64,000 nt of DNA from Arthrobacter rhizophilus (GTDB lineage Bacteria; Actinomycetota; Actinomycetes; Actinomycetales; Micrococcaceae): positions 115,844 to 179,843 of the forward strand of contig NZ_JAPFFT010000008.1 of assembly GCF_026241105.1 (NCBI RefSeq). Reading direction: 5' to 3'. This document shows, one piece after another, positions 27,032 through 35,397 of the stretch. The notes below the pieces were generated by a model. That model did no database searches and was not told where the DNA came from. It worked only from the letters and a program-made list of their open reading frames with translations. Both the position numbers and the translations under genes were made by a program. Positions within the stretch are counted from its first letter, which is position 1, and each line of letters opens with the position of its first letter.

Positions 27032-27538
27032 TCAGCCTTCGAAATCCTCAGGCTCCACGTCGTCCAGAAACTCCCGGAAGCGGCGCAATTCACGCTCTTC
27101 GTCGACTTCGGGGCCGGGCTCGGTATCTTCGCCTTCATCGTGTTCGGTGATCCGGACTCCGGCTTCATCCATCACGGCATCAGCACACCAGATGCGGCAT
27201 TTCGCCCGTAAGGCAAGGGCCAAGGCGTCAGACGCACGGGAACTGACCACTGTGCCGTCGTCGAATTGGAGCTGACCGTAGAAGATGTTGTCCTCAACCG
27301 CCACAATATTCACGCTGATGATCGTGTGGCCTAGAGCCTCAACGACGTCGACCAGGAGATCGTGGGTCATGGGCCGGGGCGGCACTACACCCTGTTGGGC
27401 CAAGGCGATGGCGCTGGCTTCGGGCGTGCCGATCCAGATGGGAACATGGCGCTCCCCGTGCATCTCCCGCAGGAGAACCAGAGGTTGGTTTGAAGGCAGT
27501 TCAATCCGCACTCCAACAATCTCGACCTCGATCATCAT
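27032..27538 (-). CDS. DUF151 (bifunctional nuclease family) protein
   Basis: 168 residues with the family signatures MIEVEIVGVRIELPSNQPLVLL and ASAIALAQQGVVPPRPMTHDLL. Members of this family have been described as nucleases in plants and thermophiles; the actinobacterial role is unknown. Counterpart of Rv1829. The start overlaps the FtsR stop by 4 bases (ATGA), so it is coupled to that regulator. An acidic tail (EVDEERELRRFREFLDDVEPEDF) ends the protein. Confidence 0.9.
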   Translation of the reverse strand: MMIEVEIVGVRIELPSNQPLVLLREMHGERHVPIWIGTPEASAIALAQQGVVPPRPMTHDLLVDVVEALGHTIISVNIVAVEDNIFYGQLQFDDGTVVSSRASDALALALRAKCRIWCADAVMDEAGVRITEHDEGEDTEPGPEVDEERELRRFREFLDDVEPEDFEG

Positions 27539-28257
27539 GCTTCCATGCGGGAGATACGGTCCTGCACCAAGGCACGGTGCAGGCTGAGGCAGAGTTCGCT
27601 GATTTCGCGGGCGGCTTCGGCAGCCCGAGACTGCGATGCCGCATCCTTCCGGGACGTCAGCGGAGCAACGACACGTTCCACCAGGCCGAATTCACGTTCA
27701 GCTGCGGCTTGGAAGGGGCGGAGATGCCGGGGCTCAAGTCCATGGCTTTCAAGTTGGACACATGCCCGCGCCACCTGGAGGGCGTGTTCGTCGAATTTTC
27801 CATTGACGTGGCTGATAAGCCCGAAGCTGAGGAGGGACTGCAAAAGCGGGACGCTGGCTCCCGATTCCGTCCGGAGCTGTTCCTCGCTCAAGGCGCGTAC
27901 GTGGCCCTGCAATTCAGCGGCCAGTTCGTCCGAGACAATCCGGGGTGAAACGGACACGCCGGGCGGAAGGTTTTCGGGACGTTCGCCGCGGTCGATCGCG
28001 TCCAGATAGTCCTTGATGACTTTGAGCGGCAGGTACTGGTCGCGTTGGAGCGCCAACACGAAGCGCAAACGCTCGACGTCGCTCTCGGCATACTGCCGAT
28101 ATCCGGCAGGAGTGCGCTTCGGATTGATCAGTCCCTTTTCCTCAAGAAAACGGATCTTGGATGCCGTCATGGTGGGAAAATCGTCGCTAAGTTGAGCGAG
28201 GACCTCTCCGATGTTGAGGACCTGCGGTCCGCGCCGTTCCGGCTGGGCCATTGCCAC
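27535..28257 (-). CDS. ftsR: MerR-family regulator FtsR
   Basis: 240 residues with an N-terminal MerR domain (NIGEVLAQLSDDFPTMTASKIRFLEEKGLI...YRQYAESDVERLRFVLALQRD) and a long C-terminal helical effector domain. In Corynebacterium glutamicum FtsR, encoded directly beside odhI, activates ftsZ; Rv1828 is the mycobacterial homologue. The same order here (FHA protein, this gene, DUF151, second MerR) supports the assignment. Starts 14 bases after the FHA gene stop. Confidence 0.88.
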   Translation of the reverse strand: MAMAQPERRGPQVLNIGEVLAQLSDDFPTMTASKIRFLEEKGLINPKRTPAGYRQYAESDVERLRFVLALQRDQYLPLKVIKDYLDAIDRGERPENLPPGVSVSPRIVSDELAAELQGHVRALSEEQLRTESGASVPLLQSLLSFGLISHVNGKFDEHALQVARACVQLESHGLEPRHLRPFQAAAEREFGLVERVVAPLTSRKDAASQSRAAEAAREISELCLSLHRALVQDRISRMEA

Positions 28258-28271
28258 AGGCGTACCCGGAA

Positions 28272-28751
28272 TCAGTCTTGGCCTGCTGCGCGGGCAGGGC
28301 TCAGGTAGTAGGTGAGGCGGAACTTCCCGATCTGGACCTCGCTGCCATTCTTGAGCAGCACATTGTCAACCCGGTCTTGGTTGACATAGGTCCCGTTGAG
28401 GCTTCCCGTGTCCACCACTTCGAAGCCCTCGGGGGTGCGCACGAACTCGACATGCTTACGCGAAACTGTCACATCATCCAGGAAGATGTCCGCATCCGGG
28501 TGGCGGCCGGCCGTGGTGGTATCCGAGTCCAGGAGGAACCGTGCACCTGCGTTGGGGCCGGTGTGGGCAATCAGCAACGCCGATCCTGGAGGCAACGCTT
28601 GGACTGCCGCGCGCTCTTCGGGTGCCAATGGCGGGCGGACATCCGACTCATGGTGCCGCACAGGCGTGAGGTGGATTGACGTGGTCTCCGACGTTGGCTG
28701 TCCTACTGCACCGTGCTCGTCCCGGGCTTGGTTCTGCTTGCCGCCAACCAT
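28272..28751 (-). CDS. garA: FHA-domain metabolic switch protein GarA/OdhI
   Basis: 159 residues. The N-terminal tail carries the phospho-acceptor motif ETTS (22-25) phosphorylated by PknB/PknG in homologues; an FHA domain follows (about 57-150) with GRHPDADIFLDDVTVSRKH and TGSLNGTYVN. Unphosphorylated GarA/OdhI binds and inhibits 2-oxoglutarate dehydrogenase and regulates glutamate metabolism; kinase action releases it. I chose the ATG at 28751 with GAGGAGGATTTCC before it. It could be a target of the PASTA kinase at 12114 as well as of kinases elsewhere. Confidence 0.94.
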   Translation of the reverse strand: MVGGKQNQARDEHGAVGQPTSETTSIHLTPVRHHESDVRPPLAPEERAAVQALPPGSALLIAHTGPNAGARFLLDSDTTTAGRHPDADIFLDDVTVSRKHVEFVRTPEGFEVVDTGSLNGTYVNQDRVDNVLLKNGSEVQIGKFRLTYYLSPARAAGQD

Positions 28752-28892
28752 GGAAATCCTCCTCATCCGCCAGCAATTGTTACGAACTGCCGGTTACGCA
28801 TCTACCCGGTTCTGCCGGGCCAAACGGGTCGCTGGCCCGCCGCAACCGCTCCCCTGTTTCGAGGAGAACCGACTTGGCGGGCCAGATACCTT

Positions 28893-29279
28893 TTAGCCTA
28901 CCTGTTGTTCGTACTCTGATGCACTGAGCAGGGTCTCGATGGCGTCAGCTTCCGAAAGCTTTACCTCGAACAGCCAACCGTCACCGTAGGGATCCGAGTT
29001 GATCAGGGCAGAGTCAGTATCGAGAGCCTCATTGCGGGAGACAATTTCGCCGCTGACCGGGGCGTAAATGTCACTCACGCTCTTCGTGGATTCAACTTCA
29101 CCCACGACGTCGTTTCCCTTCACCGTGGTGCCGGGCTCCGGCAGCTGGGCATAGACAACGTCGCCGAGTGCATCTTGGGCGAAGTCCGTGATGCCGACGC
29201 GCACGACGCCGTCTGCATTCGGGGCGCTGACCCATTCATGTTCGGCGGTGTAGGAAAGATCGGCAGGAATAATGCTCAT
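28893..29279 (-). CDS. gcvH: Glycine cleavage system H protein
   Basis: 128-residue lipoyl carrier that shuttles the aminomethyl group between the P and T proteins. The lipoylation site is ESTKSVSD with Lys66; YTAEHEWV and AQDALGDVVYAQLPEPG match the family. gcvP and gcvT are not in the window, which is also the case at the mycobacterial Rv1826-Rv1830 locus. ATG start preceded by AAAGGCGACTC. About 140 bases separate it from garA. Confidence 0.95.
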   Translation of the reverse strand: MSIIPADLSYTAEHEWVSAPNADGVVRVGITDFAQDALGDVVYAQLPEPGTTVKGNDVVGEVESTKSVSDIYAPVSGEIVSRNEALDTDSALINSDPYGDGWLFEVKLSEADAIETLLSASEYEQQVG

Positions 29280-29442
29280 GAGTCGCCTTTCATCGGGACG
29301 TTACGGACCACGACGGCGGCCCTGAGGTCCGGCCACCGCTGAAAGTATAAGCACATACAGCCCTCCTCCCCACAGGTGTCTGGGATGATTGGAACCAGAC
29401 TCGAGCCGCATAATCCTGCAACGCCGTCGAAGGAGCGCGATC

Positions 29443-30345
29443 ATGCCGGAACTGCCCGAACTCACTGCCCTGACCGATTTCTTGGAAGAGCGGCTTTCCG
29501 GCGCACAGCTCACCCAGTTGCTGCTGCCATCGGCGTTCGCCCTGAAGGTTGCGGATGTTCCCTATGAGTCGCTGATCGGGCGGACAATCGATTCCGTCGG
29601 TCGACAGGGAAAATTCCTGGACTTCAAAATCGCCCCTTCCGCTGAAGCACTCACGGGAGGAGACTCAACAGAGCCTCTTCACTTGATCGTCAATTTCGCG
29701 AAGGCAGGCTGGCTGCGGTTCTCGGACAAACCACCGGGTGCCGAAGCCACTGGTGCGGGCGGCTATTTCGCCGCACAGCTGGGCTTTTCGAACAGCGGCC
29801 ACGATTACGGTGTCATCCTGACCGACGCAGGAGCGTGGAAGGGATTGGCCATCTTCATCGTTCGCCAGCCTGTGGAGGTCCATGGCATCGCAGAATTGGG
29901 ACCGGATCCCCTCGACCTCGGCTTCGGCTTGGACGAGTTCAGCAGGCTGTTCCGCAACAGGCAGCAGATCAAAGGGATCCTGAAGAACCAGAAGCTCATT
30001 GCGGGCATCGGGAACGCCTATAGTGACGAAATCCTTCACGCAGCGAAGCTGTCCCCCGTCGCTACCGCTTCTTCTCTGGAGCCGGACGTAGTGGAACGTC
30101 TCTTCACCACGATGAAGGACATTCTCCGTGGCGCCGTCCAGGAGTTCTCGGGCAAGAAACCCAGCGAGCTGAAACCGGCCAAGAAAGCCTCCATGCGCGT
30201 GCACGGCCGGACCGGAGAGGCTTGCCCTGTCTGCGGGGACACCGTGCGGGAGGTTACCTTCGTGGGCACCTCGATGCAGTACTGCCCCACATGCCAGACC
30301 AACGGCGAGATCCTGGCCAAACGCGGTTCGGGCGACGACGGCTGA
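29443..30345 (+). CDS. Divergent Fpg/Nei-family DNA glycosylase
   Basis: 300 residues. It begins MPELPEL like Fpg/Nei base-excision glycosylases (catalytic Pro2 and Glu3), keeps the lysine loop GRQGKFLDFKI, the helix-two-turn-helix LIAGIGNAYSDEILHAAKLSP and a C-terminal zinc finger CPVCG...YCPTCQ. Two hallmark sites differ: the usual HLGMSG reads NFAKAG, and the zinc-finger arginine of the RSTxYC motif is absent (GTSMQYC). The enzyme may have altered lesion specificity or DNA contacts. ATG at 29443 has AAGGAGCGCGATC upstream. Monocistronic, divergent from gcvH. Confidence 0.85.
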   Translation: MPELPELTALTDFLEERLSGAQLTQLLLPSAFALKVADVPYESLIGRTIDSVGRQGKFLDFKIAPSAEALTGGDSTEPLHLIVNFAKAGWLRFSDKPPGAEATGAGGYFAAQLGFSNSGHDYGVILTDAGAWKGLAIFIVRQPVEVHGIAELGPDPLDLGFGLDEFSRLFRNRQQIKGILKNQKLIAGIGNAYSDEILHAAKLSPVATASSLEPDVVERLFTTMKDILRGAVQEFSGKKPSELKPAKKASMRVHGRTGEACPVCGDTVREVTFVGTSMQYCPTCQTNGEILAKRGSGDDG

Positions 30346-30353
30346 TTCCCGAC

Positions 30354-30385
30354 CGAAGCCCGCCACCCTTCTGTGGCGGGCTTCG
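30354..30385. terminator. Terminator between glycosylase and MFS genes
   Basis: Perfect 13-bp arms CGAAGCCCGCCAC and GTGGCGGGCTTCG with loop CCTTCT, between two converging genes. Confidence 0.8.
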
Positions 30386-30396
30386 GCGCGTTTCAC

Positions 30397-31620
30397 TTAG
30401 GGGACCGGCGATTCTTCCGGTTCGCGTACGACGTCGGGGGCTACTTGCGGTGCGGAAGCAGCCTGTGCGGCTCCCCCGCGCCGTGCGGCCCCAGCGGCCG
30501 CGATCATCACGAGAAGGGCCGCGACGGTGATGGCGGCCCCGGCCCAGATAGGCGAGGTGTAGCCCAAACCCATGGTGATGGTGACGCCGCCCAACCAGGC
30601 ACCTAGCGCGTTGCCGAGGTTGAAGGCGCCGATATTCGCGCCGGAGGCAAGTGTGGGCGCGGTGGTGGCAAAGTGCATGACGCGCATCTGCAGGCCCGGG
30701 ACTGTGGCGAAGCCGAATCCGCCCATAAGGGCCAGCGAGAACAGGGTGGCCACCGGGCTCGCGGCGGTCAGTGCGAAGAACACGAGCACCAGCGCGAGGC
30801 CCGCAAGGATGACCACAAGGGTTTTGTCGACGGATTTGTCGGCCGCCTTGCCGCCGGCAATATTGCCGACGAACAGTCCGGCGCCAAACAAGACCAGGAG
30901 CCACGGGACGGCGCGGGGATCAAATCCGGAGACTTCGGTCAGGGTGAAGGCGATGTAGGTGAAGGCGCCGAACATGCCGCCGAAGCCAAGGATGGTGACG
31001 ATGATGGAAAGCCACACCTGACCGGATTTGAAGGCGCCAAGCTCACTGCGGAGACTGCCGGAAACAGCGTCGTCCTTGGTGCGCGGGACCATGAGGGCAA
31101 TGCCGACGAGCGCCACAACGCCGATGATGGTGATGGCCCAGAAGGTGGAACGCCAGCCGAGGTTCTGGCCGAGGAACGTTCCGAAGGGCACGCCCAGCAC
31201 GTTGGCGGCAGTGAGGCCGGTGAACATGATGGCAATGGCACCAGCCTTCTTGTGGGCCGGGACCAGGCCGGCTGCGACGACCGAGCCAATGCCGAAGAAG
31301 GCTCCGTGACAGAGGGCGGCGACGACACGCCCGATCAACATGGCCGGGTAGCTGTCTGCGATGGCAGAGAGGAAGTTGCCGGCAATGAACAGAACGAGAA
31401 GCCCGATCAGCACGGGCTTGCGCGGCAAGCGCGTTACGGCCGCCGTAACCAGGAGTGCCCCGACAACCACGCTGAGCGCATAGCCGGTAATGAACCAGCC
31501 CGCGGCTGCTTCGCTGACTCCGAAGTCGGTGGCAATCCCGGGCAAGAGGCCCATGATGACGAACTCGGTCAAGCCAATGCCGAATCCGCCCAGGGCAAGG
31601 GCGATCAACCCTGCGGGCAT
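30397..31620 (-). CDS. MFS drug/sugar efflux transporter (AraJ/DHA1 type)
   Basis: 407-residue major facilitator with about 12 hydrophobic helices. LTEFVIMGLLPGIA near the N-terminus and GRVVAALCHGAFFGIGS (motif C-like) are typical of AraJ/YdhP proton-driven exporters. The C-terminus is a short charged tail. Divergent from a MarR gene whose shared 171-base gap holds three TAGTTGC elements, so MarR repression relieved by a transported ligand is the simplest model. Substrate unknown. Confidence 0.88.
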   Translation of the reverse strand: MPAGLIALALGGFGIGLTEFVIMGLLPGIATDFGVSEAAAGWFITGYALSVVVGALLVTAAVTRLPRKPVLIGLLVLFIAGNFLSAIADSYPAMLIGRVVAALCHGAFFGIGSVVAAGLVPAHKKAGAIAIMFTGLTAANVLGVPFGTFLGQNLGWRSTFWAITIIGVVALVGIALMVPRTKDDAVSGSLRSELGAFKSGQVWLSIIVTILGFGGMFGAFTYIAFTLTEVSGFDPRAVPWLLVLFGAGLFVGNIAGGKAADKSVDKTLVVILAGLALVLVFFALTAASPVATLFSLALMGGFGFATVPGLQMRVMHFATTAPTLASGANIGAFNLGNALGAWLGGVTITMGLGYTSPIWAGAAITVAALLVMIAAAGAARRGGAAQAASAPQVAPDVVREPEESPVP

Positions 31621-31687
31621 GTTGTGCTCCTTTGTGGGGATGGATTCCCGTGAGACTGGAAGTGCGTTGCCGAGAACCGTAGAATAT

Positions 31688-31743
31688 TAGTTGCAGACGC
31701 TGTATATATAGTTGCACACGCCATGTATTTGCGCAAGCAACTA
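31688..31743. promoter_or_regulatory. MarR-type operator array between MFS and marR genes
   Basis: TAGTTGCAGACGC (31688-31700) recurs as TAGTTGCACACGC (31709-31721), exactly 21 bases later, two helical turns. A third element, GCAACTA (31737-31743), is the inverted core. The array lies in the divergent gap where both promoters must be. Confidence 0.6.
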
Positions 31744-31791
31744 CTTTGCGCTCGTCTGGTTTCTTCATCAATGGCAGGAGTTACGGGAGAC

Positions 31792-32238
31792 ATGGGCATC
31801 AAGGACGACGCCGTTGAGGTGCGCGCACAGGGGTGGCGGACTCTCGCTGCGCTACACGGAAACATCGAGGCAGCACTTGAGAAGGCGTTGCAATCGGCCG
31901 CGGATCTTTCGGTGGTCGAATACACCGTGCTGGACGCCTTGAGCCGCCAGGACGGATGGCACATGCGCATGCAACAGCTGGCCAGGGCGACTGCACTATC
32001 CAGCAGCGCCACCACGCGGTTGGTGAACCGGCTCGAGGACCGTGCGCTGCTGACCAGGATCCTGTGCGCAGACGACCGTCGCGGGATTTACACCGAACTT
32101 ACCGAGGCCGGCCAGAAGTTATTGCTGGCGGCGAGGCCGGTGCACGACGAAACCCTGGCGGAATCCCTGACTGCCGCAGAATTGGTGCCGGAGCTTGAGC
32201 CGCTGGTCAAGGCTCTGGGGGCGCTGCAGGGGGTCTGA
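31792..32238 (+). CDS. MarR-family transcriptional regulator
   Basis: 148 residues with the MarR winged helix: LSVVEYTVLDALSRQ, then the recognition region MQQLARATALSSSATTRLVNRLEDRALLTR and the wing CADDRRGIYTELTEAGQKLL. Probably a dimeric repressor of the divergent MFS gene and of itself. I chose ATG 31792 (AGGAG and GGGAG lie upstream); in-frame ATGs at 31771 and 31723 are alternatives. Ligand unknown. Confidence 0.88.
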   Translation: MGIKDDAVEVRAQGWRTLAALHGNIEAALEKALQSAADLSVVEYTVLDALSRQDGWHMRMQQLARATALSSSATTRLVNRLEDRALLTRILCADDRRGIYTELTEAGQKLLLAARPVHDETLAESLTAAELVPELEPLVKALGALQGV

Positions 32239-32325
32239 GGCACTTGCCTTGTTTCGTAGGGCGCGTGAGGCGCGGCGGGCGTGCCTTTGGGCGGCGCGTG
32301 CTGCGGCGCGCGTCCTATCGGGGGG

Positions 32326-32676
32326 TCAGACCTTCTTGACGACGCTGGATTTGAGCTGCATGGGGCCGAAGCCATCCACTTTGCAGTCAATGTCGTGATC
32401 CCCCACGCCGTTCACCAGACGTATGTTGCGGACCTTTGTGCCGACCTTGATGGCCGTAGCACTCCCCTTGACCTTGAGATCCTTGATCACCGTCACGGTA
32501 TCCCCGTCCGCGAGCACGTTGCCGACGGCGTCCTTGATCTCCGTCGACTCGGCTTCCACTCCATCAGGCGCGGCCGGCGACCATTCGTGGGCACACTCGG
32601 GGCAAACCAGCAACGCACCCATCTCGTAGGTGTATTCACTGGCGCATTCAGGGCAAGGGGGAAGGGTTTCGCTCAC
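32326..32676 (-). CDS. yjdM: YjdM/PhnA-family zinc-ribbon protein
   Basis: 116 residues: an N-terminal zinc ribbon with Cys8, Cys11, Cys25, Cys28 (CPEC...CPEC) and a C-terminal SH3-like PhnA domain ([24 protein letters not shown]). The family is widely annotated as alkylphosphonate-utilisation protein PhnA, but no phosphonate genes are present and its real role is unknown. It stands alone; phased CACCTAG repeats occur just upstream. Confidence 0.92.
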   Translation of the reverse strand: MSETLPPCPECASEYTYEMGALLVCPECAHEWSPAAPDGVEAESTEIKDAVGNVLADGDTVTVIKDLKVKGSATAIKVGTKVRNIRLVNGVGDHDIDCKVDGFGPMQLKSSVVKKV

Positions 32677-32703
32677 CGTTCAATAATAAACGGGGTGGGC
32701 CGG

Positions 32704-32796
32704 CACCTAGACGGAGGCCCATGCACACCTAGATGTGCCTAAAAGGCACCTAAATCGGGCATCTGGACCACTCATTTCTTCCCATTCAGCACCTAG
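32704..32796. repeat. Phased CACCTA(G/A) repeats upstream of yjdM
   Basis: CACCTAG at 32704, CACCTAG at 32726, CACCTAA at 32747 and CACCTAG at 32790: steps of 22, 21 and 43 bases, i.e. multiples of two helical turns on one face of the DNA. A small hairpin GTGCC-TAAAA-GGCAC (32735-32749) is embedded. Position, 28-120 bases before the yjdM start, fits an operator array. Confidence 0.5.
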
Positions 32797-32856
32797 GCGC
32801 CAAGTGTCGGCCATAGATTGCTAATGCCCGAGAAGCTGAAAGTTGGTACATAAATC

Positions 32857-33111
32857 GTGCAATTGCCCACGTGGGGACTCGCTCTAGGATGGCTCGCCGT
32901 CACCGTAAACATCCGTTCGCTGAAGCTCTTCGGACTGATGACAGCCTGCGCTCTGCCCGGGCTAGCAGCTCGCGCAGTTTCGACAGTTTTCGCTGAACCC
33001 TTGCATTTGACGGCAAGTCAACAGGACGGGTTGAACGTCTTCTCTTCCACCTGGATCTTCTTGACGCTGGTGCTGTTCGTAGGTATTCGCCGCATGACGG
33101 GGCGAAGGTGA
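32857..33111 (+). CDS. Possible small membrane protein
   Basis: 84-residue GTG frame with two hydrophobic stretches (LGWLAVTVNI...LKLFGLMTACALPGLA and STWIFLTLVLFVGI) and a basic end. No recognised family and no clear ribosome site. It is the only plausible coding frame in the 889-base gap between yjdM and the tRNA gene. Confidence 0.25.
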   Translation: MQLPTWGLALGWLAVTVNIRSLKLFGLMTACALPGLAARAVSTVFAEPLHLTASQQDGLNVFSSTWIFLTLVLFVGIRRMTGRR

Positions 33112-33160
33112 GGCTGCCCCCATTGTGGGGGCGGCCGGTTTCGAAAAGAAGACGTGGCGG

Positions 33161-33256
33161 CGCCGTCCTGACCTTCTTTGGTTTGGGAAATCGCTTACGA
33201 CACGGCGAGTCATGTCGTTTCAAGGCTCTGCCCCTTCAAACAAGGTCAGGACGGCG
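33161..33256. repeat. 96-bp inverted-repeat-bounded segment
   Basis: Twenty-base ends, 33161-33180 and 33237-33256, are inverted copies with a single mismatch; the outer 15 bases CGCCGTCCTGACCTT are perfect. The 56-base interior carries no reading frame of note. It may be a miniature mobile element or a large RNA hairpin; I see no target-site duplication. Confidence 0.5.
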
Positions 33257-33291
33257 AGGTCTGGTCCGGAGAGAATCACGGGGACGGCGTC

Positions 33292-33476
33292 GATTCTGCT
33301 GGATCATTCCACCCGTCAAAGGCGCTCCGCCCTCGAACACTGTCGGATTCTGCTGGATCATTCTTCTCGCAGAAAGTTGCCGGTCCCGTGATTCGCGGAT
33401 CCGGATTCTATCAATTCGAATGATTGAGCAGAATCTGACATCCGAGCGCAGACGATCCCATCCGAACAGCAGAATC
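33292..33476. repeat. Cluster of GATTCTGCTGGATCATTC repeats
   Basis: The 18-mer occurs at 33292-33309 and 33346-33363 in direct orientation, at 33418-33435 inverted with two changes, and its first ten bases again inverted at 33467-33476. Four copies in 185 bases beside the tRNA-Pro terminator; spacing is irregular, and there are no associated cas genes. Confidence 0.6.
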
Positions 33477-33515
33477 CAACACGCACTCGCCGCCAAACCA
33501 ACGCTTAAACGCAAA

Positions 33516-33545
33516 AGTCCCGGGAACCCTTGGGTTCCCGGGACT
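33516..33545 (-). terminator. Terminator of the tRNA-Pro gene
   Basis: Arms AGTCCCGGGAACCC and GGGTTCCCGGGACT around two bases; read on the minus strand the stem is followed by TTTTGC. It lies 20 bases past the tRNA 3' end. Confidence 0.85.
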
Positions 33546-33565
33546 CTGTTATCGATACCTTGCGG

Positions 33566-33639
<74 letters not shown>

Positions 33640-33766
33640 TCAGTTCTGCCGTTCTCCGCCTAGATTTTCACCTAAGCAGTCCGGCCGAACCACCTCAAAA
33701 AGCTTACACGATGTTCGAGGTTTCCAATGACACCCCGGCGGGTCTTGGGTGTGACGCGCGTCTCAA

Positions 33767-35317
33767 TTAGCGCTTCTTGCCGCGCTTTTCGCGGACGCGC
33801 ATGTTGACCTCGATCGGCGTGCCATCGAAGCCAAAGGTCTCGCGCAGGCGGCGAGTGATGAATCGGCGGTATCCGGGGTCCAGGAAGCCCGTGGTGAAGA
33901 GCACGAACTTCGGCGGACGGCTGGATGCCTGGGTGCCGAACAGGATGCGGGGCTGCTTGCCACCACGGACCGGGTGCGGGTGGGCAGCCACGAGTTCGCC
34001 CAGGAACGCGTTGAGGCGTCCAGTGGGGATGCGCTTGTCCCAGCTCTCCAAGGCGAGGTCCAGCGCGGGCACCAGACGGTCCTTGTGCCAGCCCGTCTTG
34101 GCGGAAATGTTGACGCGCGGGGCCCACTCCACGTGTGCCAGGTCCTGCTCGATTTCGCGTTCAAGGTACCGGCGACGTTCGTCGTCGAGCAGGTCCCACT
34201 TGTTGAACGCAAGCACCAGCGCACGGCCCGACTCGATGGCGAGCTGCAGGATGCGGACGTCCTGTTCGCTGAGCACCTCGTCAACGGCCAGGAGCACGAC
34301 GGCGACCTCCGCCTTTTCGAGCGCGGCCTGCGTACGCAGGGAAGCGTAGAAGTCTGCGCCCTGGGCCATGTGTTGGCGGCGGCGGATGCCTGCGGTATCC
34401 ACGAAGCGCCAGGTGCGGTCGCCGAGTTCGATGAATTCATCTACAGGGTCGCGGGTGGTTCCGGCGAGGGTGTCCACCACAACGCGCTCGGAACCGGCCA
34501 GCTTGTTCAGCAAGGAGGACTTGCCGACGTTCGGACGGCCGATGAGGGCAATACGGCGGGGTCCGCCGGAGCGCTCAACACCCTCTACCGTGGAGAACTC
34601 GGGCAGGGTGTCCATGACGTGGTCCAGGAGGTCGGCAACGCCGCGTCCATGAAGGGCGGACACGGGGTACGGCTCGCCGAAGCCAAGGCCCCAGAGCGCG
34701 GCCGAGTCGGCTTCCTGCGCAAAGTCATCAACCTTGTTGGCCACCATGATGACCGGCTTCTTGGACTTGCGCAGCATCTTCATGACGCCTTCATCCGTGG
34801 CAGTGGCGCCGACTGCGGAGTCCACCACGAAGAGCACAGCGTCAGCGAGTTCCACGGCCATCTCGGCCTGCTCGGCGACGCGGGCGTGGATGCCCCTGGC
34901 GTCGTGTTCCCACCCACCGGTGTCCACCAGCGTGAAGTTGCGGCCGTTCCAGTGTGCCGAGTACATGACGCGGTCACGGGTGACGCCCGGCGTGTCCTCG
35001 ACGACGGCCTCGCGGCGGCCAAGGATTCGGTTCACCAAGGTGGACTTGCCGACGTTCGGGCGTCCAATGATGGCCAGTACCGGGTCAAGCTTGAGCGGAC
35101 CGTCTTCGCCTTCATCGTCGTAGAGTCCGCTCAGCAGGGCGGCGTCGTCCTCGTCGAGGTCATAGTCTTCCAGGCCTACCCGGAGGGAGGCTGCGCGGAG
35201 TTCGGCTTCATCGTCGTCCAGGGCGGCAAGGTGTTCAGCCACCTGGTCGGTGCCGGTGGGCGTGTATTCGTCGTCGCCGGCTCCGATGTTGCCGGATTTT
35301 TGAGTCGTATCGCTCAT
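33767..35317 (-). CDS. der: Ribosome-assembly GTPase Der (EngA)
   Basis: Double-GTPase needed for 50S subunit maturation; 516 residues. Two G domains are marked by two identical GRPNVGKS P-loops, switch DTPG/DTAG motifs and NKVD/NKWD; a C-terminal KH-like domain follows ([21 protein letters not shown]). About 75 acidic residues precede the first G domain, an extension common in Actinobacteria. First position of the der-cmk-scpBA-parA block read on the minus strand. Confidence 0.96.
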   Translation of the reverse strand: MSDTTQKSGNIGAGDDEYTPTGTDQVAEHLAALDDDEAELRAASLRVGLEDYDLDEDDAALLSGLYDDEGEDGPLKLDPVLAIIGRPNVGKSTLVNRILGRREAVVEDTPGVTRDRVMYSAHWNGRNFTLVDTGGWEHDARGIHARVAEQAEMAVELADAVLFVVDSAVGATATDEGVMKMLRKSKKPVIMVANKVDDFAQEADSAALWGLGFGEPYPVSALHGRGVADLLDHVMDTLPEFSTVEGVERSGGPRRIALIGRPNVGKSSLLNKLAGSERVVVDTLAGTTRDPVDEFIELGDRTWRFVDTAGIRRRQHMAQGADFYASLRTQAALEKAEVAVVLLAVDEVLSEQDVRILQLAIESGRALVLAFNKWDLLDDERRRYLEREIEQDLAHVEWAPRVNISAKTGWHKDRLVPALDLALESWDKRIPTGRLNAFLGELVAAHPHPVRGGKQPRILFGTQASSRPPKFVLFTTGFLDPGYRRFITRRLRETFGFDGTPIEVNMRVREKRGKKR

Positions 35318-35397
35318 TGCACTTTCCTTAGTGGTGATCTGCCGGCGTCCCGGCTACTTCTTCTTGGCGGTGCTGCATTGGCTGTGGGCCGGTTCAT

